Made by a program: the position numbers and the translations under genes
The notes under the pieces: generated by a model
Databases searched by the model: none
Told to the model about the DNA's origin: nothing
The model's input: only the letters and a program-made list of their open reading frames with translations
DNA from: Heracleum sosnowskyi
Taxonomy: Eukaryota; Streptophyta; Magnoliopsida; Apiales; Apiaceae
Direction: 5' to 3'
Length of the DNA: 64,000 bases
Assembly (NCBI GenBank): GCA_030848705.1
Contig: CM061236.1
Coordinates: 137,259,970 to 137,323,969 of the forward strand
Shown here: positions 34,834 to 44,448 of the stretch, piece by piece
Numbering within the stretch: the stretch's first letter is position 1
Layout: each line of letters starts with the position of its first letter

Positions 34834-37800
34834 CAGGGCATAAAAGAGAGCACCCTCATCTTGGACAGTGGATGCTCAGGACACATGACTGGAAATAAAG
34901 CCCTGCTATCAGATTTTGAGGAGAAGGCTGGCCCAAAAGTATCCTATGGAGATGGCAACATAGGACTTACTCTGGGATATGGCAATATAAATCTTGGAAG
35001 TGTCATCATCACAGATGTAGCTCTAGTCTCAGGACTCAAGCATAATCTGCTATCTGTGAGTCAAATCTGTGATAGAGGAAACCATGTAGATTTTCATACT
35101 GAACACTGTGAAGTAATCAGTAAATCTACTGGAAAAGTTGTTCTAGTTGGACACAGGCGCAACAACATTTATGAAGCAAGTTTGGTAACAAACTCTGATG
35201 GAAAAACAGTGTGTCTGACTGCAAGAATGTCAAATGAAGAGAGTTGGAATTGGCATAAGAAGCTCTCTCATCTCAATTTGAACAACATCAATGAGCTAAT
35301 AAGAAAGGATCTTGTAAGGGGACTTCCAAAATCAATACTCAGTCTAGATGGCCTATGTGATTCTTGTCAAAAGGCTAAGCAAAGGAAGTCATCTTTCAAG
35401 AGCAAATCTGAATCTTCAGTAGTGGAACCTTATCATCTTCTACATGTTGATCTCTTTGGACCAGTGAATGTGATGTCTATGGGTAGAAAGAAATATGCTC
35501 TAGTAATTGTTGATGAATATACTAGATATACATGGGTGTATTTCTTATCAAAGAAGGATGAAACTGCTCAAACTCTGATGGATCATGTAAATCAACTGGA
35601 CAAAGGATCACAGTACAAAGTCAAAATAATAAGGAGTGATAATGGAACTGAATTCAGAAACTCAATCGTGGAAGCTTTCTGCAAGGAAAGAGGAATGAAA
35701 CAAGAATTTTCTGCACCTGGAACTCCACAGCAAAATGGTGTAGTTGAAAGAAAGAACAGAACTTTAGTCGAAGCAGCCAGAACTATGCTTGACGAAGCAA
35801 AATTGCCAATTTATTTCTGGGCAGAAGCTGTTCAAACTGCTTGTTTTACTCAAAATGCTACACTGATCAACAAGCATGGGAAAACACCATATGAGATGGT
35901 GAAAAATAAGAAGCCAAATTTGAAATATTTTCATATATTTGGATGCAAATGCTTTGTGTTGAAGACTCATCCTGAACAGTTGACTAAGTTCGAGTTAAAA
36001 GCTGATGAAGGAATCTTTGTTGGCTATCCAGTGTCAACAAAAGCATTCAGAGTTTACAATCTGAGAACTAAAGTGATCATGGAATCCATACATGTGTCAT
36101 TTGATGACAAGAAAATAACTGGACTTGATGACTTAGATGAATATGATCAACTGCGTTTTGAAAATGAAGGTTTATTCTCTGATGATGTAAACTCTGATGA
36201 AGCAGTACCGACAAACTCTGATGAAGCAGTACCGACAAACTCTGATGAAGCGGTTCTGACAAACTCTGACGCAGCATACTCTGAACCTCTACTGATAAAT
36301 ACTGGAGAAACTGGAATTTCTCAAATTGAACAAAATAGAGAATCAGTTGAGGGGGAGCGTGAAGAAGCTCAACAAGACACTGAAAATGAGTCAGTTGAGG
36401 AAACTGATTCAAACTCTGACAGTTCAAACTCTGAGCCATCCAATTCAGGGGGAGGCTCAGATGCTGCAGAAAGTCAACATATGAGTCAGGAGAGCATGGA
36501 TCAAGGGGGAGGATCCAATAATAATGCAAGAAACCACTTACCAACAGCAAGAAAGTGGACACAGGCACATACACCTGATCTCATAATTGGAGATCCTGAT
36601 GCTAGTGTGAAAACAAGAAGTGCAACAAATAATGAGTGTCTATATCATGCTTTCTTGTCTCAAACAGAACCAAAGAAAGTGGAGGAAGCTCTTCAAGATG
36701 CTAACTGGATAACAGCAATGCAAGAAGAGTTAAATGAATTTGAAAGAAATGAAGTCTGGACACTTGTACCTAGACCAAAGAATAGATCAATTGTAGGTAC
36801 AAAGTGGGTTTTCAGAAACAAAACTGACAGTGAAGGTGTAATTACAAGAAACAAGGCTAGACTTGTGGCTAAAGGTTATTCACAACAGGAAGGAATTGAC
36901 TATGATGAAACATTTGCTCCAGTTGCAAGATTGGAGGCCATAAGAATATTTCTGGCCTATGCTGCACACAAGAAATTTAAAGTCTTTCAGATGGATGTGA
37001 AAAGTGTTTTTCTCAATGGGAAGCTTGAAGAAGAAGTGTTTGTTGAACAACCACCAGGATTTGTAGATTCCAAGCATCCAGATTATGTCTACAGGCTTGA
37101 CAAGGCACTATATGGACTAAAGCAGGCACCAAGAGCATGGTATGAAACTCTTGCTCAATTTCTTTTAGAAAGTGGGTTCACAAGAGGTACAATTGATAAA
37201 ACTTTGTTTTATTTTAATTCTGGTGATGATTTGCTTTTAGTTCAAATTTATGTAGATGATATTATTTTTGGATCTACTAATGACAAACTTTGTAAGAAGT
37301 TTGCAAAGCTTATGCAGTCCAGGTACCAAATGAGCATGATGGGAGAGCTTAGTTATTTTCTAGGCTTACAGGTCAAGCAAACAGATGATGGGATTTTTAT
37401 CAATCAAGCAAAGTATACCAGAAATCTTCTAAAGAAATTTGGTATGCTTGATAGTTCATCTGCTCCAACTCCCATGGCTACTGCAACAAAGCTAGACAAA
37501 GACACAGGTGCTACAGTGGATATGACAACCTATAGAGGCATGATAGGGTCTCTTCTGTATCTCACAGCAAGTAGACCTGATATCATGTATGCCACATGTC
37601 TTTGTGCAAGATTTCAAGCAGATCCCAGAGAGCCTCATCTAACAGCTGTAAAAAGGATTTTCAAATATCTCAAAGGAACCATAACCTTGGGTTTGTGGTA
37701 TCCTAGAGAATCAGAGTTTAAGCTAATTGGTTACTCTGATGCAGATTTTGCAGGCTGTAAGATAGACAGAAAAAGTACAAGTGGAAGCTGTCAATTCTTA

Positions 37801-38193
37801 GGTGACAGATTGGTTTCTTGGTATAGCAAGAAACATAAATCAATTTCCACATCCACTGCAGAAGCAGAGTATATAGCTGCTGGTAGCTGTTGTGCACAGA
37901 TTTTATGGATGAAGAATCAGTTGCTGGATTATGGGTTAAGGTACTCTAAAATACCTATTTACTGTGATAACCAAAGTGCTATTGCTATGACAGGTAACCC
38001 AGTACAGCATTCCATGACCAAGCACATCAGCATAAGGTATCATTTTATCAGGGAACATGTGGAAGAAGGAGATATTGAGCTTCATTTTGTGTCTACAGAC
38101 CAACAACTTACAGATATCTTCACCAAACCTTTGAGTGAAGCTACTTTTACAAGATTGGTAAATGAACTTGGAATGATCTCTGGTTTTGACTAG
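34834..38193 (+). CDS. copia element 2 Pol: protease, integrase, reverse transcriptase, RNase H
   Basis: The frame can be read from CAG at 34834, one phase from the end of gag. Its first residues (QGIKESTLILDSGCSGHMTG) hold the protease active site DSG. Then come the integrase zinc finger (WHKKLSHLN...LCDSCQKAK), the integrase core (HVDLFGPV, RSDNGTEF, PQQNGVVERKN, giving D-D-E), RT (FQMDVKSVFLNG, catalytic YVDD at 37249-37260) and RNase H (YSDADFAGCKIDRKSTSG, STSTAEAEYIAAGS). The frame is uninterrupted to TAG at 38193. All catalytic residues are present. How Pol is expressed relative to Gag (frameshift or splicing) is not evident; a TTACAG just before the frame could be a splice acceptor. 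Confidence 0.93.
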   Translation, partial: QGIKESTLILDSGCSGHMTGNKALLSDFEEKAGPKVSYGDGNIGLTLGYGNINLGSVIITDVALVSGLKHNLLSVSQICDRGNHVDFHTEHCEVISKSTGKVVLVGHRRNNIYEASLVTNSDGKTVCLTARMSNEESWNWHKKLSHLNLNNINELIRKDLVRGLPKSILSLDGLCDSCQKAKQRKSSFKSKSESSVVEPYHLLHVDLFGPVNVMSMGRKKYALVIVDEYTRYTWVYFLSKKDETAQTLMDHVNQLDKGSQYKVKIIRSDNGTEFRNSIVEAFCKERGMKQEFSAPGTPQQNGVVERKNRTLVEAARTMLDEAKLPIYFWAEAVQTACFTQNATLINKHGKTPYEMVKNKKPNLKYFHIFGCKCFVLKTHPEQLTKFELKADEGIFVGYPVSTKAFRVYNLRTKVIMESIHVSFDDKKITGLDDLDEYDQLRFENEGLFSDDVNSDEAVPTNSDEAVPTNSDEAVLTNSDAAYSEPLLINTGETGISQIEQNRESVEGEREEAQQDTENESVEETDSNSDSSNSEPSNSGGGSDAAESQHMSQESMDQGGGSNNNARNHLPTARKWTQAHTPDLIIGDPDASVKTRSATNNECLYHAFLSQTEPKKVEEALQDANWITAMQEELNEFERNEVWTLVPRPKNRSIVGTKWVFRNKTDSEGVITRNKARLVAKGYSQQEGIDYDETFAPVARLEAIRIFLAYAAHKKFKVFQMDVKSVFLNGKLEEEVFVEQPPGFVDSKHPDYVYRLDKALYGLKQAPRAWYETLAQFLLESGFTRGTIDKTLFYFNSGDDLLLVQIYVDDIIFGSTNDKLCKKFAKLMQSRYQMSMMGELSYFLGLQVKQTDDGIFINQAKYTRNLLKKFGMLDSSSAPTPMATATKLDKDTGATVDMTTYRGMIGSLLYLTASRPDIMYATCLCARFQADPREPHLTAVKRIFKYLKGTITLGLWYPRESEFKLIGYSDADFAGCKIDRKSTSGSCQFLGDRLVSWYSKKHKSISTSTAEAEYIAAGSCCAQILWMKNQLLDYGLRYSKIPIYCDNQSAIAMTGNPVQHSMTKHISIRYHFIREHVEEGDIELHFVSTDQQLTDIFTKPLSEATFTRLVNELGMISGFD
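36190..36261 (+). repeat. 24-bp in-frame tandem repeat in Pol, three copies
   Basis: AACTCTGATGAAGCAGTACC plus GACA repeats three times, the last copy slightly diverged, encoding NSDEAVPT units between integrase and RT. It is built from the AACTCTGAT word that recurs through this element. Confidence 0.9.
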
Positions 38194-39585
38194 AGATACG
38201 GGTTAGACTCAAAAACTATAAATGTTTGATTTTTATGCTCATGATTCTTTGCATGTATTAACTGTTATGAGTACCAGTGTCATAAACTCTGAAAGTAAAC
38301 TCTGATGCTAAACTCTGTTAGTCATAAAGTGTTGGTCATACTCTGATAGTTATAGTCTAATGCTATACTCTGATTGTAATTTTGTCTGAAACATATGGAC
38401 CAATGAAGAAATTTGTATGAAGCATAATTCTCAGTAAGTAATTATGAATCCTTAAGAGTTGTATACATTCTGATCTCAAATATGTGCAGTAAGTTAACAC
38501 AGCATGATACTGTCTCTGTATTTATAGCATCTCTTAGTTTATTGATCCTATACACTGAGTCTGTATTAGCTGTTTACATTTTCTCTCATAAATTAATTGC
38601 ATTAACTGATGAAAAGTCTAAACTCTGATTATTACTTGTAAATAATTCACCCTCAAATCAAAAGATGCCAAAAAGAGCACAAATTCCTTTGAGATCATGT
38701 TGTGCCTAGAAAGATCCAGGAACTTATTGTATGAAATAAGGGCTAAAATCTTTGATTTTTGGTGACTAGTGCAAACCACTGATTACTGGAAAAATGAAAA
38801 AAAAAATATATATATATATAAAGAAAGGGGGTGAAGAATAAAAGATATATCCAAATGAAAGGATATCAAAATACAGAGTTTAGATATAAAAATCAGATTT
38901 TATGTTTTACATGAGAGTTTAGGCAACCAGTTTTTACTGCTTAAGTTTGTGGATTTTATGCACTTTGAGATGATCTAAATATTGATTTCGGTAAACTCTG
39001 CTATAGCACACACAATTATTCACACCTGTACAGTTTGAGGAAAGAGTTTATTGACAAAGAAGGACAAATGGTAAACACTGATGTATTGTGAGAAATACGC
39101 CGAGGTAATTTTGTTTTAATCTCTGATGGTTAAAATGATTTCTTTGTTTCAGACATTTTATAATTTTGATATTAGACATTTGTTTAGAAATTCGAAAGAG
39201 TATGAGTACAAACGGTTCATATTTGTATTAAACAGAGGAGAGAGAGGTTGAGTGTTTTGAACAGTGTGAAAAGCGGTAATTATGGCTATTTTTACTGCAC
39301 GTGTGTATTGGGAGTTGTTACATACAGCTGTCAGCGTATACATGTTTGACATCTGTCCCACTCACACATTTTTCAAAGACGCCTGCTGTGTGTAGTAATG
39401 ATTAAAACGATTGGGTTTTAATTTTCACTGTTATTATTTAAACTTACTACACATAAACGGTTCATTCTTTTACACACTTCATCTTTTCATAAGTTTATAC
39501 TCACAAACACTGTCTCAAACACTTTCACTGCATACATTCTACACTTTTCTCTGTCTTATTTCTTGCTTTCTTCTAAACATCTCTA
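38194..39585 (+). other. copia element 2: non-coding spacer between Pol and the extra ORF
   Basis: About 1.4 kb without a supported ORF. It contains many AAACTCTGA or ACTCTGAT words (a cluster at 38285-38370, others at 38610 and 38993) and an A/AT microsatellite at 38797-38820. The position matches the spacer of SIRE-type element 1, where the word is TGACAG instead. Confidence 0.7.
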
Positions 39586-41409
39586 ATGGCTACAACAATG
39601 TTTACTGCTTCTGGGTTAGAATTTGTCCCAAACAACTATGCTGCTCCTTTAGCAAATGAGAACGCACCGGAGGCGTTTCATTTGATTCAGGATTTCTTGT
39701 CAAACTCAGATGTTGGTACTGCTCTCACCGCACCGTTGAAGCTGTCTGCATCTCAAATCAGGACTCTTTGGCAGACAGGTACTTATGATAATGGAGGAGA
39801 GTCTGGGTCTCCGTCCATAATTTTTGAATTTCAAGGAGAAGAGTTTATAGTTACTCCAACTACTGTTCGTGATGCTTTGGGTCTTGAGGATTTCAATGCA
39901 TTCACAATCTCTGTTGGTGATTCTGAGTTGGTTAGAATGATGAGGGAAATAGGCTACTCTGGACCATTGACAAAGATTGGTCAACTCAAAAGGCCGTTTT
40001 TGCGCAAGGAATGGAGTTTCTTTTTCGACTGCATAACAAGGGCTTTTGGAAAGAAGTGCACGAATTGGGATGCAATTCCCACTGATAGTCTGCAAATCGG
40101 GTATTCTCTTCTTTATGGAGGTAATTTTGATGTTGCTAGACTAGTTTTAACTAATATTGGTGAGAAAATGCTAGAGAATAGGAATGTTGTTTATTTCTCT
40201 AGATTTTGTCAATTGTTATTCAACTTTTGTTGTCCTGATGTTGAGATTTTAGAGGATGATGTCATTCTCTCGTTTAAATTGCATAAAAACGCATATTCTC
40301 TGATCTCACTAATAAAGATAACAAGAAAGGAGATGTTGGTGTTTTGATGTTGCCTGAGTCTGTGCAACAATTCCTGATCAATTCACAACAACAACAACCA
40401 CTTGCAAACTCTGAAGCTGGACCTTCTGTGTCTCAATCACAAAGGTCAAAGAAGACTAAGTTAAGAGCTGTTAAGTCTGCTAGAGTGAATCCATCAAATG
40501 CTGAAGCTGGGGTATCAAACACTGATGATATGCCTCAGAAGAGAAGATTAAAGAAAAGAAGAGCCAACAGGGCAAAGTCTGATGCTATTGATGAGGAGAG
40601 TGACACTGATGATGAAACTCTTCATCAAAGGAAAAGAAGACTGGTAGAAGCACATTTATTTGGTGCTGAGAATGTTTCTTCAAAAGTTGCTGAAGCTCCT
40701 GAAGTTTTTGTTCAAGAGGATGTTGAAAATGTTGAAGCAGTCTCTGTGTCTGATATGGCAAATGCTGAAACAGAAGCTGAGGTTTTTGAACAAGATTTTA
40801 ATGCTGATTTTGAAATGGACAATGTTCTTGAAGCACATCCTGCTGTCAGTGTTTGTAACACTGAGGATGTGGCAGCTGATCAAGCCACTCTGGTACTTGA
40901 AGAATCAATGGCAACTCATACAGAGATCCTCTCTGTCACCAATCAGATTCCTGAATTGGGTGAAGAGGTTGATCAGGCAACAAAATCTGTCTCTTCTGAG
41001 CAGATTGTTGAAAATGTTGAGAAAGCTGAGGTTGTTCCAGCAGTAGAAGTAGAGAAGATTTTAAATGAAGCTACAGGAGAGAATTGTGTTGAAGCAGAGG
41101 TTTTTCCAACAAACTCTGAAAGTCTTAAGATTCATGTGGAAGACAATGATGAATTGTTGCTTGAAGCTCTACAACAGTCGGTTGTTGAGGTTGTTCACAG
41201 AGAAGCAGAGTTAGTTGCAAATCTAAACTCTGAAACTCCTGAAGCTGTACAGCAAGTTATTCCAGATGCTGAAGAAAATCAAGAAGACAATGCAGCAAAT
41301 TCTGATGATAGTATAGATGCTCATTCTAATCCTGATATACATGTTGAATTATCAGAAGATGTAGACTCTGATACTATAAGAGAAGCAAATCGTGCTAATG
41401 CTGAGTACT
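39586..41409 (+). pseudogene. copia element 2 extra ORF, first part, with a frameshift and a nested insertion
   Basis: An ATG at 39586 opens a 253-residue frame with IGYSGP, LRKEWSFFFD and TNWDAIPT, homologous to the equivalent ORF of SIRE-type element 1 (3531-3890). A one-base shift at about 40290-40320 moves to the second frame (continuing from 40344 as PESVQQFLINSQQQQ). It then runs through a basic patch (KRRLKKRRANRAK) and a long acidic, Val/Glu-rich region to the insertion point at 41409. Reading past 41409 enters the LTR of the nested element. No signal peptide or membrane helix is evident. The protein is unknown; envelope identity is not supported by the sequence. Confidence 0.75.
41405..41409. 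repeat. target-site duplication of nested gypsy element, left
   Basis: GTACT here and GTACT at 48789-48793. Confidence 0.95.
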
Positions 41410-42969
41410 TGTTGACTCGTAAACACGCAAGTATACGCGATCACAAATAGCAAGTGATAAATAGAATTCGTTCCGCAGAGACTAGGTGTAAATGCCAATT
41501 TAAATACCTATGCAACAGTGTATGGTTACTTCTTAATGCTTGACCAATTATCAAATTGAGTTGTTGATTATTACTTAAATAATAAAACAATTATCAACTA
41601 AGAGTGAATTAACAAACGAGATTACTTATGTAAGAGAAAACATGGGGTTCCAATTTCATTAACCACTTCATCTAGAATCTTATGCCTTTTCAACCTAGCA
41701 TGTGCAAGCGATGATAACTGATTAGACGCACTAAACTGACACACGCCAACTTTCGTTGTACATATATCATCCTACTGATCATCCACAATTGATAGAAGTC
41801 AAGTAGTCACCAAATATGCTTAGTCCCTATATGTCTATAGAGATTGAAAACATAATGGTTTACAATCAAGCATCCAAATAATCACATAGTCGGTGCAAGA
41901 CGGTTAGAATTACACCACAAATTAATACATGCTCTTCACATGCAAAAACCTACGCTAGCATGGTATGTTCTAAACCCTAGATCCACTTTCGCAATCACTA
42001 GGATTCAACAAACAATTACGGATGTTCGCGACGCACCCATAACGAATAAGCACCCCCATACTAGGTTAAACATATATCAAGCACACACCAAGGCATAAAA
42101 ACATTTAATAACTAGAATCCATGGAAAACTCCATTAAAACCCCATGATAACGATTAGCCCATAATCGGACTTCTCATCGTCATGGGTTCAAATGATAACA
42201 TGAATCTACAAACAATTAATAATGAATAATAGAAAAGAAATTGAGAGCAAAATAAATCCCGGAAATTGTAGAGAAGAAATACAAAAGATGGAATCAATAG
42301 GCCTCCTTGCTTGTCACTAGCTTGAAGAACCCTAGAAATTCATCTCTTGTTCTCGAATAATAATATTGATGATAGATAGTTAGCTACCCCCTTAACCTAA
42401 TGAATAATGTTTTTAAAGTATAAGATATTACATAATAAACCCAAGATACGAGCCCTAACAAATTAGGCCCAACACAAATTAACCCGGTTTGGAGTAAAAT
42501 ACGAGTAAAATACAAACTGACTGACGCATTCCAGGAGCAAACAGGCGCTCTTGCGCCTCAAAATGGCGCTCTTGCGCCTCCTACCCCCTGGAATTTTACT
42601 TTACAACCCAACCAAGCGCTCTTGCTCAAGCTTTCTGAGCTCTTGCGCCTCCTAAGGCGCTCTTGCGCAGGAAACTGGCGCTGCAGCGCCTCCAGCTCCC
42701 TGGAATTTTTGCCCAGCAATGTAGAGCATTTCCGTGGCTTCGCGTGGGCTGTTGAATCGTCAGAATCGGACTTGTAGAACTCCAGATATGGCCAAAACCG
42801 TGAGAGCTTCGCAACCTACCAGGAAAATCCGACTTTTGATCTCATTAACCTCCAACTCTTGGTTCTGCAAAACTTAATGAAAACACATTAAACACACCAC
42901 ATACTTGAGTTCAAGCCATCATTTTAAGCCGATATGAAGCATTCCAAGTGGATTAAAATCCACTTATCA
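41410..42969 (-). repeat. 3' LTR of the nested Athila-like element
   Basis: Its plus-strand reading starts TGTTGACTCG and ends CTTATCA; it is nearly identical to 47229-48788. At 42540-42690 it holds a cluster of GGCGCTCTTGCGCC-type near-palindromes. Confidence 0.96.
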
Positions 42970-42985
42970 CACCCCCAAACTTAAA
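42970..42985 (-). promoter_or_regulatory. polypurine tract of the nested Athila-like element
   Basis: On the minus strand AAGTTTGGGGGTG directly abuts the 3' LTR (TGATAAG). It would prime plus-strand DNA synthesis. Confidence 0.85.
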
Positions 42986-44448
42986 CCGATGCTTGTCCTC
43001 AAGCATAAACAAACATAACTATATACAACTAACTAGTACCACTTCCGTAGGTGATCACGGTTGCATTTGGCATATGCAACAAGCCCTTTAAACCCCTAGG
43101 CAGCCCTAGTGGACGAGTAAGGTCTCGTGAGGGCCTATAGCGGATGTACCCACAAGATCCATCTACTCATGCAACTAACAATGCAATGCATGTATGCAAC
43201 TAATATGAAAATGCAACGATCCCTTTAAACCAACCATAACCAATCAACAAGCCAACATCTCAAGGAATGCAATCTTTCAAACAGAGTTCGACCAAATTCC
43301 CGTATACTAACAATACAAACACAGAAACGTGCGTGTGTGCAATGCTCATCAATATACTCTCAAACTAAATCAAGACCATATCCTATTCTTCACCAAAACA
43401 ACCACAAGCTTATAAACAAAATGAACTCTAAACACAAGAAACCACTTAAAGACACCTCAATATCCACTCGAGTTAGACAGGGATTCATGCTTTTATTACA
43501 ACACAACATACTAACACAATACGCATGCTTATTTGACCGTGCAATGGCTGAGACCCCTAAAGGCTTATACAATAATACCCATGTAGCGAGCGTTAGGTTA
43601 GTGGATCCCAGACCGGAAAAGTCTTAGGTCACTAGGCACAAAGTCCCCAAGAACTTAATTACTCGAGTATTAAAGAGCTCAACCTGATCAATTTTGCATA
43701 ACAACTAACAAAACATTTTTTTTTTTTTTCTTTTTTTTTTTTTCTATTTTTCGGAATGAGTGCGCTTTGCCTTTTTTCTCATCCCACCCTAGACTACTCA
43801 TCTTTCCAATGAGCCGGCTACTAGCCATTTGACGCCTAGCCTTTATTGACAACTAGCATGAAATCCCTGTTTTCCCCCAAACTTAGACTTAAGTGCTTCT
43901 TTGAATTTCAAGAGAATAGAAAACATTCTAAATATAAGCAAGTGGTTAAATTCTAACTTCCAAACAAACATGGTCTGATCAAATTCAAAAGCAACCAATG
44001 AGACTTGTGAATTTACAATTGTTTCTGTCATGCAAGTCAATTCATAGGAACTTAATCAACCCTCTATTCATCACTACCACACTCCAATCAACATCGACTC
44101 ACCAACGGAAATAGCCAAATCCTACGGGATCATGAAAAATGCATGCTATGCAAATGTAACTAAATGGACTCACATATAATAAAAACATAAACAAAATGTC
44201 CTACATGAAACAAACATGCAAAATACGAATCAAAACATGAATGAATTACCACAAACATGCAAAATATGATTTCCTACATGACACATAACACCACAACACT
44301 ACTTATCCCCAAATCACCCCCAAACTTAGAATATTCAATGCCCTCATTGAAGGTGATAAGAAATATAGTAGAAACATACCTAACACATGGGTTGCCTCCC
44401 ACGAAGCGCTGTCGTTAACGTCATTTAGCCGGACTCGACTAACCAGAA
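42986..44448 (-). other. non-coding 3' region of the nested Athila-like element
   Basis: About 1.46 kb without a supported ORF lie between gag-protease and the polypurine tract. A run of A (T on the plus strand, 43714-43750) is present. This is where RT and integrase would be in an autonomous relative. Confidence 0.75.

Noticed and set aside
36190..36261. CRISPR-like repeat array
   Set aside because: The repeats are contiguous, in frame and without spacers; this is plant DNA.
38797..38820. A/AT run as a LINE or SINE tail
   Set aside because: No target duplication or upstream Pol III boxes; it is a microsatellite within the copia spacer.
39586..41409. Calling the extra ORF a retroviral envelope
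   Set aside because: Position alone suggests it. No signal peptide, furin-like site or transmembrane helix was seen in either element.
42626..42814. 62-residue minus-strand ORF, repeated at 48445-48633
   Set aside because: It is the GC-rich palindrome cluster of the LTR read as protein; it occurs twice only because the LTR does.
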